In this document: one piece after another, positions 48,101 through 60,100 of the stretch
Layout of the letters: every line of letters begins with the position of its first letter
How positions within the stretch are numbered: the stretch's first letter is position 1
Assembly: GCA_963662155.1 (NCBI GenBank)
Contig: OY759263.1
Location: forward strand, 10,431,040-10,495,039
DNA from: Lamellibrachia columna
Taxonomy: Eukaryota; Annelida; Polychaeta; Sabellida; Siboglinidae
Direction: 5' to 3'
Length of the DNA stretch: 64,000 nt
The notes under the pieces: generated by a model
What the model saw: the letters and a program-made list of their open reading frames with translations, nothing else
Database searches by the model: none
What the model was told of the DNA's origin: nothing
Program-made: the position numbers and the translations under genes

Positions 48101-51100
48101 CAGCAGTTGTTGTGTCCACCACAGTTGTTGCTTCGGCAGTAGTTGTGTCCTCTACAACAGTGGATGTTTCATCAGCAGTTGTTGTGTCCACCACAGTTGT
48201 TGCTTCGGCAGTAGTTGTGTCCTCTGCCACTGTGGTGGTTTCATCAGCCGTTGTCGTGTCCACCACAGTTGTTGTTGCATCGGCAGTAGTTGTGTCATCT
48301 GCCACTGTGGTGGTTTCATCAACAGTTGTCGTGTCTGCCACAGTTGTTGTTGCTTCGACAGTAGTTGTGTCGTCTGTCACTGTGGTGGTTTCATCAGCAT
48401 TTGTAGTGTCCGCCACAGTTGTTGCTTCGGCAGTAGTTGTGTCCTCTGCCACAGTGGTGGTTTCATCAGCAGTTGTTGTGTCCGGCACAGTTGTTGTTGC
48501 TTCGGCAGTAGTTGTGTCCTCTGGCACTGTGGTGGTTTCATCAGCAGTTGTTGTGTCCGGCACAGTTGTTGTTGCTTCGGCAGTAGTTGTGTCCTCTGGC
48601 ACTGTGGTGGTTTCATCAGCAGTTGTTGTGTCCGGCACAGTTGTTGCTTCGACAGTAGTTGTGTCCTCTGCCACTGTGGTGGTTTCATCAGCAGTTGTTG
48701 TGTCCGACAAAGTTGTTGTTGCTTCGGCAGTAGTTGTGTCCTCTACAACAGTGGTGGTTTCATCAGCAGTTGTTGTGTCCGGCACAGTTGTTGCTTCAGC
48801 AGTAGTTGTGTCCTCTGCCATTGTGGTGGTTTCATCAGCAGTTGTTGTGTCCGACACAGCTGTTGTTGCTTCGACAGTAGTTGTGTCCTCTGCCACTGTG
48901 GTGGTTTTATCAGCAGTTGTTGTGTCCGACAAAGTTGTTGTTGCTTCGGCAGTAGTTGTGTCCTCTACAACCGAGGTGGTTTCATCAGCAGTTGTTGTGT
49001 CCGGCACAGTTGTTACTTCAGCAGTAGTTGTGTCCTCTGCCATTGTGGTGGTTTCATCAGCAGTTGTTGTGTCCGACACAGTTGTTGTTGCTTCGGCAGT
49101 AGTTGTGTCCTCTGCCACAGTGGTTGTTTCATCAACAGTTGTCGTGTCCGCCACAGTTGTTGTTGCTTCGGCTGTAGTTGTGTCCTCTGCCACTGTGGTG
49201 GTTTTATCAACAGTTGTCTTGTCCGCCACAGTTGTTGTTGCTTCGGCAGTAGTTGTGTCATCTGCCGCTGTGGTGGTTTCATCAGCAGTTGTCGTGTCCG
49301 ACACAGTTGTTGTTGCTTCGGCAATAGTTGTGTCCTCTGCTACTGTGGTGGTTTCATCAGCAGTTGTCGTGTCCACCACAGTTGTTGCTTCGGCAGTAGT
49401 TGTGTCCTCTGCCACTGTGGTGGTTTCATCAGCAGTTGTCGTGTCTGCCACAGTTGTTGCTTCGCCAGTAGTTGTGTCCTCTGCCACAGTGGTGGTTTCA
49501 TCAACAGTTGTCGTGTCCGGCACAGTTGTTGTTGCTTCGACAGTAGTTGTGTCCTCTGCCACAGTGGTGGTTTCATCAACAGTGGTCGTGTCCGCCACAG
49601 TTGTTGTTGCTTCGGCAGTAGTTGTGTCCTCTGCCACTGTGGTGGTTTCATCAGCAGTTGTCGTGTCCACCACAGTTGTTGCTTCGGCAGTAGTTGTGTC
49701 CTCTACAACAGTGGTGGTTTCATCAGCAGTTGTTGTGTCCGGCACAGTTGTTGCTTCGGCAGTAGTTGTGTCCTCTGCCACTGTCGTGGTTTCATCAGCA
49801 GTTGTTGTGTCTGCCACAGTTGTTGTTGCTTCGGCAGTAGTTGTGTCCTCTGCCACAGTGGTGGTTTCATCAGCAGTTGTTGTGTCCGACACAGTTGTTG
49901 TTGCTTCGGCAGTAGTTGTGTCCTCTGCCACTGTGGTGGTTTCATCAACAGTTGTCGTGTCCGCCACAGTTGTTGTTGCTTCGGCAGTAGTTGTGTCATC
50001 TGCCACTGTGGTGGTTTCATCAGCAGTTGTTGTGTCCGACACAGTTGTTGTTGCTTCGGCAGTAGTTGTGTCCTCTGCTACGGTGGTGGTTTCATAAGCA
50101 GTTGTCGTGTCTGTCACAGTTGTTGCTTCGCCAGTAGTTGTCTCCTCTGCCACTGTGGTGGTTTCATCAGCAGTTGTCGTGTCCACCACAGTTGTTGCTT
50201 CGGCAGTAGTTGTGTCCTCTGCCACTGTGGTGGTTTCATCAGCAGTTGTCGTGTCTGCCACAGTTGTTGCTTCGCCAGTAGTTGTGTCCTCTGCCACAGT
50301 GGTGGTTTCATCAACAGTTGTCGTGTCTGCCACAGTTGTTGTTGCTTCGGCAGTAGTTGTGTCCTCTGCCACTGTGGTGGTTTCATCAGCAGTTGTTGTG
50401 TCCGGCACAGTTGTTGTTGCTTCGACAGTAGTTGTGTCATCTGCCACTGTGGTAGTTTCATCAGCAGTTGTTGTGTCCGACACAGTTGTTGTTGCTTCGG
50501 CAGTAGTTGTGTCCTCTGCTACGGTGGTGGTTTCATAAGCAGTTGTCGTGTCTGCCACAGTTGTTGCTTCGCCAGTAGTTGTCTCCTCTGCCACTGTGGT
50601 AGTTTCATCAGCAGTTGTCGTGTCCACCACAGTTGTTGCTTCGGCAGTAGTTGTGTCCTCTACAACAGTGGTGGTTTCATCAGCAGTTGTTGTGTCCAGC
50701 ACAGTTGTTGCTTTGGCAGTAGTTGTGTCCTCTGCCACTGTCGTGGTTTCATCAGCAGTTGTTGTGTCCGACACAGTTGTTGTTGCATCGGCAGTAGTTG
50801 TGTCATCTGCCACTGTGGTGGTTTCATCAACAGTTGTCGTGTCTGCCACAGTTGTTGTTGCTTCGACAGTAGTTGTGTCGTCTGTCACTGTGGTGGTTTC
50901 ATCAGCATATGTAGTGTCCGCCACAGTTGTTGCTTCGGCAGTAGTTGTGTCCTCTGCCACAGTGGTGGTTTCCTCAGCAGTTGTTGTGTCCATCACAGTT
51001 GTTGTTGTTTCGGCAGTAGTTGTGTCCTCTGCCACTGTGGTGGTTTCATCAGCAGTTGTTGTGTCCGGCACAGTTGTTGCTTCAGCAGTAGTTGTGTCCT

Positions 51101-54100
51101 CTGCCATTGTGGTGGTTTCATCAGCAGTTGTTGTGTCCGACACAGTTGTTGTTGCTTCGGCAGTAGTTGTGTCCTCTGCCACAGTGGTGGTTTCATCAAC
51201 AGTTGTCGTGTCCGCCACAGTTGTTGTTGCTTCGGCAGTAGTTGTGTCCTCTGCCACTGCGGTGGTTTTATCAGCAGTTGGTGTGTCCGACACAGTTGTT
51301 GTTGCTTCGGCAGTAGTTGATTCCTCTGCCACAGTGGTGGTTTCATCAACAGTTGTCGTGTCCGCCACAGTTGTTGTTGCTTCGGCAGTAGTTGTGTCCT
51401 CTGCCACTGTGGTGGTTTCATCAACAGTTGTCGTGTCTGCCACAGTTGTTGTTGCTTCGACAGTAGTTGTGTCGTCTGTCACTGTGGTGGTTTCATCAGC
51501 ATATGTAGTGTCCGCCACAGTTGTTGCTTCGGCTGTAGTTGTGTTATCTGCCACTGTGATGGTTTCATCAACAGTTGTTGTGTCCGCCACAGTTGTTGTT
51601 GTTTCGGCAGTAGTTGTGTCCTCTACAACAGTGGTGGTTTCATCAGCAGTTGTTGTGTCCGGCACAGTTGTTGCTTCGGCAGTAGTTGTGTCCTCTGCCA
51701 CTGTGGTGGTTTCATGAGAAGTTGTTGTGTCCGGCACAGTTGTTGCTTCATCAGTAGTTGTGTCCTCTGCCATTGTGGTGGTTTCATCAGCAGTTGTTGT
51801 GTCCGACACAGTTGTTGTTGCTTCGGCAGTAGTTGTGTCCTCTGCCACAGTGGTGGTTTCATCAACAGTTGTCGTGTCCGCCACAGTTGTTGTTGCTTCG
51901 GCAGTAGTTGTGTCCTCTGCCACTGTGGTGGTTTCATCAGCAGTTGTTGTGTCCGGCTCAGTTGTTGCTTCGGCAGTAGTTGTGTCCTGTGTCACTGCGG
52001 TGGTTTTATCAGCAGTTGGTGTGTCCGACACAGTTGTTGTTGCTTCGGCAGTAGTTGAGTCCTCTGCCACAGTGGTGGTTTCATCAACAGTTGTCGTGTC
52101 CGCCACAGTTGTTGTTGCTTCGGCAGTAGTTGTGTCCTCTGCCACTGTGGTGGTTTCATCAGCAGTTGTTGTGTCCGACACAGTTGTTGTTGCTTCGGCA
52201 GTAGTTGTGTCCTCTGCCATTGTGGTGGTTTCATCAGCAGTTGTTGTGTCCGACACAGCTGTTGTTGCTTCGAAAGTAGTTGTGTCCTCTGCCACTGTGG
52301 TGGTTTTATCAGCAGTTGTTGTGTCCGACAAAGTTGTTGTTGCTTCGGCAGTAGTTGTGTCCTCTACAACAGTGGTGGTTTCATCAGCAGTTGTTGTGTC
52401 CAGCACAGTTGTTGCTTCGGCAGTAGTTGTGTCCTCTGCCACTGTCGTGGTTTCATCAGCAGTTGTTGTGTCCGACACAGTTGTTGTTGCATCGGCAGTA
52501 GTTGTGTCATCTGCCACTGTGGTGGTTTCATCAACAGTTGTCGTGTCTGCCACAGTTGTTGTTGCTTCGACAGTAGTTGTGTCGTCTGTCACGGTGGTGG
52601 TTTCATCAGCATATGTAGTGTCCACCACAGTTGTTGCTTCGGCAGTAGTTGTGTCCTCTACAACAGTGGTGGTTTCATCAGCAGTTGTTGTGTCCGGCAC
52701 AGTTGTTGCTTCAGCAGTAGTTGTGTCCTCTGCCACTGTCGTGGTTTCATCAGCAGTTGTTGTGTCCGACACAGTTGTTGTTGCATCGGCAGTAGTTGTG
52801 TCATCTGCCACTGTGGTGGTTTTATCAGCAGTTGTTGTGTCCGACAAAGTTGTTGTTGCTTCGGCAGTAGTTGTGTCCTCTACAACAGTGGTGGTTTCAT
52901 CAGCAGTTGTTGTGTCCGACACAGTTGTTGTTGCTTCGGCAGTAGTTGTGTCCTCTGCCACAGTGGTTGTTTCATCAGCAGTTGTCATGTCTGCCACAGT
53001 TGCTGTTGCTTCGGCAGTAGTTGTGTCATCTGCCGCTGTGGTGGTTTCATCAGCAGTTGTCGTGTCCGACACAGTTGTTGTTGCTTCGGCAATAGTTATG
53101 TCCTCTGCTACTATGGTGGTTTCATCAGCAGTTGTCGTGTCCACCACAGTTGTTGCTTCGGCAGTAGTTGTGTCCTCTGCCACTGTGGTGGTTTCATCAG
53201 CAGTTGTCGTGTCTGCCACAGTTGTTGCTTCGCCAGTAGTTGTGTCCTCTGCCACAGTGGTGGTTTCATCAACAGTTGTCGTGTCTGCCACAGTTGTTGT
53301 TGCTTCGGCAGTAGTTGTGTCCTCTGCCACTGTGGTGGTTTCATCAGCAGTTGTTGTGTCCGGCACAGTTGTTGTTGCTTCGACAGTAGTTGTGTCATCT
53401 GCCACTGTGGTGGTTTCATCAGCAGTTGTTGTGTCCGACACAGTTGTTGTTGCTTCGGCAGTAGTTGTGTCCTCTGCTACGGTGGTGGTTTCATAAGCAG
53501 TTGTCGTGTCTGCCACAGTTGTTGCTTCGCCAGTAGTTGTCTCCTCTGCCACTGTGGTAGTTTCATCAGCAGTTGTCGTGTCCACCACAGTTGTTGCTTC
53601 GGCAGTAGTTGTGTCCTCTACAACAGTGGTGGTTTCATCAGCAGTTGTTGTGTCCAGCACAGTTGTTGCTTTGGCAGTAGTTGTGTCCTCTGCCACTGTC
53701 GTGGTTTCATCAGCAGTTGTTGTGTCCGACACAGTTGTTGTTGCATCGGCAGTAGTTGTGTCATCTGCCACTGTGGTGGTTTCATCAACAGTTGTCGTGT
53801 CCGACACAGTTGTTGTTGCATCGGCAGTAGTTGTGTCATCTGCCACAGTGGTGGTTTCATCAACAGTTGTCGTGTCCGCCACAGTTGTTGTTGCTTCGGC
53901 AGTAGTTGTGTCATCTGCCACTGTGGTGGTTTCATCAGCAGTTGTTGTGTCCGACACAGTTGTTGTTGCTTCGGCAGTAGTTGTGTCATCTGCCACTGTG
54001 GTGGTTTCATCAACAGTTGTTGTGTCTGCCACAGTTGTTGTTGCTTCGGCAGTAGTTGTGTCCTCTGCCACTGTAGTGGTTTCATCCGCAGTTGTCGTGT

Positions 54101-57100
54101 CTGCCACAGTTGTTGCTTCGGCAGTAGTTGTGTCCTCTGCTACTGTGGTGGTTTCATCAGCAGTTGTTATGTCCGACACAGCTGTTGTTGCTTCGACAGT
54201 AGTTGTGTCCTCTGCCACTGTGGTGGTTTCATCAACAGTTGTCTTGTCCGCCACAGTTGTTGTTGCTTCGGCAGTAGTTGTGTCATCTGCCGCTGTGGTG
54301 GTTTCATCAGCAGTTGTCGTGTCCGACACAGTTGTTGTTGCTTCGGCAATAGTTGTGTCCTCTGCTACTGTGGTGGTTTCATCAGCAGTTGTCGTGTCCA
54401 CCACAGTTGTTGCTTCGCCAGTAGTTGTGTCCTCTGCCACAGTGGTGGTTTCATCAACAGTTGTCGTGTCTGCCACAGTTGTTGTTGCTTCGGCAGTAGT
54501 TGTGTCCTCTGCCACTGTGGTGGTTTCATCAGCAGTTGTTGTGTCCGGCACAGTTGTTGTTGCTTCGACAGTAGTTGTGTCCTCTGCCACAGTGGTGGTT
54601 TCATCAACAGTGGTCGTGTCCACCACAGTTGATGTTGCTTCGGCAGTAGTTGTGTCCTCTGCCACTGTGGTGGTTTCATCAGCAGTTGTCGTGTCCACCA
54701 CAGTTGTTGCTTCGGCAGTAGTTGTGTCCTCTACAACAGTGGTGGTTTCATCAGCAGTTGTTGTGTCCGGCACAGTTGTTGCTTCGGGAGTAGTTGTGTC
54801 CTCTGCCACAGTGGTGGTTTCATCAGCAGTTGTTGTGTCCGACACAGTTGTTGTTGCTTCGGCAGTAGTTGTGTCCTCTGCCACTGTGGTGGTTTCATCA
54901 GCAGTTGTTGTGTCCGGCACAGTTGTTGCTTCGGGAGTAGTTGTGTCCTCTGCCACAGTGGTGGTTTCATCAGCAGTTGTTGTGTCCGACACAGTTGTTG
55001 TTGCTTCGGCAGTAGTTGTGTCCTCTGCCACTGTGGTGGTTTCATCAACAGTTGTCGTGTCCGCCACAGTTGTTGTTGCTTCGGCAGTAGTTGTGTCATC
55101 TGCCACTGTGGTGGTTTCATCAGCAGTTGTTGTGTCCGACACAGTTGTTGTTGCTTCGGCAGTAGTTGTGTCCTCTGCTACGGTGGTGGTTTCATAAGCA
55201 GTTGTCGTGTCTGCCACAGTTGTTGCTTCGCCAGTAGTTGTCTCCTCTGCCACTGTGGTAGTTTCATCAGCAGTTGTCGTGTCCACCACAGTTGTTGCTT
55301 CGGCAGTAGTTGTGTCCTCTACAACAGTGGTGGTTTCATCAGCAGTTGTTGTGTCCACCACAGTTGTTGCTTCGGCAGTAGTTGTGTCCTCTACAACAGT
55401 GGTGGTTTCATCAGCAGTTGTTGTGTCCAGCACAGTTGTTGCTTCGGCAGTAGTTATGTCCTCTGCCACTGTCGTGGTTTCATCAGCAGTTGTTGTGTCC
55501 AACACAGTTGTTGTTGCATCGGCAGTAGTTGTGTCATCTGCCACTGTGGTGGTTTCATCAACAGTTGTCGTGTCTGCCACAGTTGTTGTTGCTTCGACAG
55601 TAGTTGTGTCGTCTGTCACTGTGGTGGTTTCATCAGCATATGTAGTGTCCGCCACAGTTGTTGCTTCGGCAGTAGTTGTGTCCTCTGCCACAGTGGTGGT
55701 TTCCTCAGCAGTTGTTGTGTCCATCACAGTTGTTGTTGTTTCGGCAGTAGTTGTGTCCTCTGCCACTGTGGTGGTTTCATCAGCAGTTGTTGTGTCCGGC
55801 ACAGTTGTTGCTTCGACAGTAGTTGTGTCCTCTGCCACTGTGGTGGTTTCATCAGCAGTTGTTGTGTCCGACACAGCTGTTGTTGCTTCGACAGTAGTTG
55901 TTTCCTCTGCCACTGTGGTGGTTTCATCAGCAGTTGTTGTGTCCGACAAAGTTTTTGTTGCTTCGGCAGTAGTTGTGTCCTCTACAACAGTGGTGGTTTC
56001 ATCAGCAGTTGTTGTGTCCGGCACAGTTGTTGCTTCAGCAGTAGTTGTGTCCTCTGCCATTGTGGTGGTTTCATCAGCAGTTGTTGTGTCCGACACAGTT
56101 GTTGTTGCTTCGGCAGTAGTTGTGTCCTCTGCCACAGTGGTGGTTTCATCAACAGTTGTCGTGTCCGCCACAGTTGTTGTTGCTTCGGCAGTAGTTGTGT
56201 CCTCTGCCACTGTGGTGGTTTCATCAGCAGTTGTTGTGTCCGGCTCAGTTGTTGCTTCGGCAGTAGTTGTGTCCTCTGCCACTGCGGTGGTTTTATCAGC
56301 AGTTGGTGTGTCCGACACAGTTGTTGTTGTTGCTTCGGCAGTAGTTGAGTCCTCTGCCACAGTGGTGGTTTCATCAACAGTTGTCGTGTCCGCCACAGTT
56401 GTTGTTGCTTCGGCAGTAGTTGTGTCCTCTGCCACTGTGGTGGTTTCATCAGCAGTTGTTGTGTCCGACACAGTTGTTGTTGCATCGGCAGTAGTTGTGT
56501 CATCTGCCACTGTGGTGGTTTCATCAGCAGTTGTCGTGTCTGCCACAGTTGTTGCTTCGCCAGTAGTTGTGTCCTCTGCCACAGTAGTGGTTTCATCAAC
56601 AGTTGTCGAGTCTACCACAGTTGTTGCTTCAGCACTAGTTGTGTCCTCTGCCACAGTGGTGGTTTCATCAGCAGTTGTAGTGTCCGCCACAGTTGTTGTT
56701 GCTTCGACAGTAGTTGTGTCCTCTACCACAGTGGTGGTTTCATCAGCAGTTGTTGTGTCCGACACAGTTGTTGTTGCTTCGGCAGTAGTTGTGTCCTCTG
56801 CCACAGTGGTGGTTTCATCAACAGTTGTCGTGTCCGCCACAGTTGTTGTTGCTTCGGCAGTAGTTGTGTCCTCTGCCACTGTGGTGGTTTCATCAGCAGT
56901 TGTTGTGTCCGGCTCAGTTGTTGCTTCGGCAGTAGTTGTGTCCTCTGCCACTGCGGTGGTTTTATCAGCAGTTGGTGTGTCCGACACAGTTGTTGTTGCT
57001 TCGGCAGTAGTTGAGTCCTCTGCCACAGTGGTGGTTTCATCAACAGTTGTCGTGTCCGCCACAGTTGTTGTTGCTTCGGCAGTAGTTGTGTCCTCTGCCA

Positions 57101-60100
57101 CTGTGGTGGTTTCATCAGCAGTTGTTGTGTCCGACACAGTTGTTGTTGCATCGGCAGTAGTTGTGTCATCTGCCACTGTGGTGGTTTCATCAGCAGTTGT
57201 CGTGTCTGCCACAGTTGTTGCTTCGCCAGTAGTTGTGTCCTCTGCCACAGTAGTGGTTTCATCAACAGTTGTCGAGTCTACCACAGTTGTTGCTTCAGCA
57301 CTAGTTGTGTCCTCTGCCACAGTGGTGGTTTCATCAGCAGTTGTAGTGTCCGCCACAGTTGTTGTTGCTTCGACAGTAGTTGTGTCCTCTACCACAGTGG
57401 TGGTTTCATCAGCAGTTGTTGTGTCCGACACAGTTGTTGTTGCTTCGGCAGCAGTTGTGTCCTCTGCCACTGTGGTTGTTTCATCAGCAGTTGTTGTGTC
57501 CAGCACAGTTGTTGTTGCTTCTGCAGTAGTTGTGTAATCTGCCACAGTGGTGGTTTCATCAGCAGTTGTCGTGTCTGCCACAGTAGTTGTTGCTTCGTCA
57601 GTAGTTGTGTCCTCTGCCACTGTGGTGGTTTCATCAGCAGTTGGTGTGTCCGACACAGTTGTTGTTGCTTCGGCAGTAGTTGAGTCCTCTGCCACAGTTG
57701 TGGTTTCATCAACAGTTGTCGTGTCCGCCACAGTTGTTGTTGCTTCAGCAGTACTTGTGTCCTCTGCCACTGTGGTGGTTTCATCAGCAGTTGTTGTGTC
57801 CGACACAGTTGTTGTTGCATCGGCAGTAGTTGTGTCATCTGCCACTGTGGTGGTTTCATCAACAGTTGTCGTGTCCGCCACAGTTGTTGTTGCTTCGGCA
57901 GTAGTTGTGTCATCTGCCACTGTGGTGGTTTCATCAGCAGTTGTTGTGTCCGACACAGTTGTTGTTGCTTCGGCAGTAGTTGTGTCATATGCCACTGTGG
58001 TGGTTTCATCAACAGTTGTTGTGTCTGCCACAGTTGTTGTTGCTTCGGCAGTAGTTGTGTCCTCTGCCACTGTAGTGGTTTCATCCGCAGTTGTCGTGTC
58101 TGCCACAGTTGTTGCTTCGGCAGTAGTTGTGTCCTCTGCCACTGTGGTGGTTTCATCAGCAGTTGTCGTGTCTGCCACAGTTGTTGCTTCGCCAGTAGTT
58201 GTGTCCTCTGCCACAGTAGTGGTTTCATCAACAGTTGTCGAGTCTGCCACAGTTGTTGCTTCAGCACTAGTTGTGTCCTCTGCCACAGTGGTGGTTTCAT
58301 CAGCAGTTGTAGTGTCCGCCACAGTTGTTGTTGCTTCGACAGTAGTTGTGTCCTCTACCACAGTGGTGGTTTCATCAGCAGTTGTTGTGTCCGACACAGT
58401 TGTTGTTGCTTCGGCAGCAGTTGTGTCCTCTGCCACTGTGGTTGTTTCATCAGCAGTTGTTGTGTCCAGCACAGTTGTTGTTGCTTCTGCAGTAGTTGTG
58501 TAATCTGCCACAGTGGTGGTTTCATCAGCAGTTGTCGTGTCTGCCACAGTTGTTGTTGCTTCGGCAGTAGTTGTGTCCTCTGCCACTGTGGTGGTTTCAT
58601 CAGCAGTTGTTGTGTCCGACACAGCTGTTGTTGCTTCGACAGTAGTTGTGTCCTCTGCCACTGTGGTGCTTTTATCAGCAGTTGTTGTGTCCGCCAAAGT
58701 TGTTGTTGCTTCGGCAGTAGTTGTGTCCTCTACAACAGTGGTGGTTTCATCAGCAGTTGTTGTGTCCGGCACAGTTGTTGCTTCAGCAGTAGTTGTGTCC
58801 TCTGCCATTGTGGTGGTTTCATCAGCAGTTGTTGTGTCTGGTACAGTTGTTGTTTCTTCGACAGTAGTTGTGTCCTCTGCCACTGTGGTGGTTTCATCAA
58901 CAGTTGTCGTGTCCGCCACAGTTGTTGTTGCTTCGGCAGTAGTTGTGTCATCTGCCACTGTGGTGGTTTCATCAGCAGTTGTTGTGTCCGACACAGTTGT
59001 TGTTGCTTCGGCAGTAGTTGTGTCCTCTGCTACGGTGGTGGTTTCATAAGCAGTTGTCGTGTCTGCCACAGTTGTTGCTTCGCCAGTAGTTGTGTCCTCT
59101 GCCACTGTGGTGGTTTCATCAGCAGTTGTTGTGTCCGGCACAGTTGTTGCTTCGGCAGTTGTTGTGTCCTCTGCCACTGTCGTGGTTTCATCAGCAGTTG
59201 TTGTGTCCGACACAGTTGTTGTTGCATCGGCAGTAGTTGTGTCATCTGCCACTGTGGTGGTTTCATCAACAGTTGTCGTGTCTGCCACAGTTGTTGTTGC
59301 TTCGACAGTAGTTGTGTCGTCTGTCACTGTGGTGGTTTCATCAGCATTTGTAGTGTCTGCCACAGTTGTTGCTTCGGCAGTAGTTGTGTCCTCTACCACA
59401 GTGGTGGTTTCCTCAGCAGTTGTTGTGTCCATCACAGTTGTTGTTGTTTCGGCAGTAGTTGTGTCCTCTGCCACTGTGGTGGTTTCATCAGCAGTTGTTG
59501 TGTCCGACACAGTTGTTGTTGCATCGGCAGTAGTTGTGTCGTCTGTCACTGTGGTGGTTTCATCAGCATTTGTAGTGTCCGCCACAGTTGTTGCTTCGGC
59601 AGTAGTTGTGTCCTCTACCACAGTGGTGGTTTCCTCAGCAGTTGTTGTGTCCATCACAGTTGTTGTTGTTTCGGCAGTAGTTGTGTCCTCTACAACAGTG
59701 GTGGTTTCATCAGCAGTTGTTGTGTCCGGCACAGTTGTTGCTTCGACAGTAGTTGTGTCCTCTGCCACTGTGGTGGTTTCATCAGCAGTTGTTGTGTCCG
59801 ACACAGCTGTTGTTGCTTCGACAGTAGTTGTGTCCTCTGGCACTGTAGTGGTTTCATCAGCAGTTGTTGTGTCCGACAAAGTTGTTGTTGCTTCGGCAGT
59901 AGTTGTGTCCTCTACAACAGTGGTGGTTTCATCAGCAGTTGTTGTGTCCGGCACAGTTGTTGCTTCAGCAGTAGTTGTGTCCTCTGCCATTGTGGTGGTT
60001 TCATCAGCAGTTGTTGTGTCCGACAAAGTTGTTGTTGCTTCGGCAGTAGTTGTGTCCTCTGCCACAGTGGTGGTTTCATCAACAGTTGTCGTGTCCGCCA

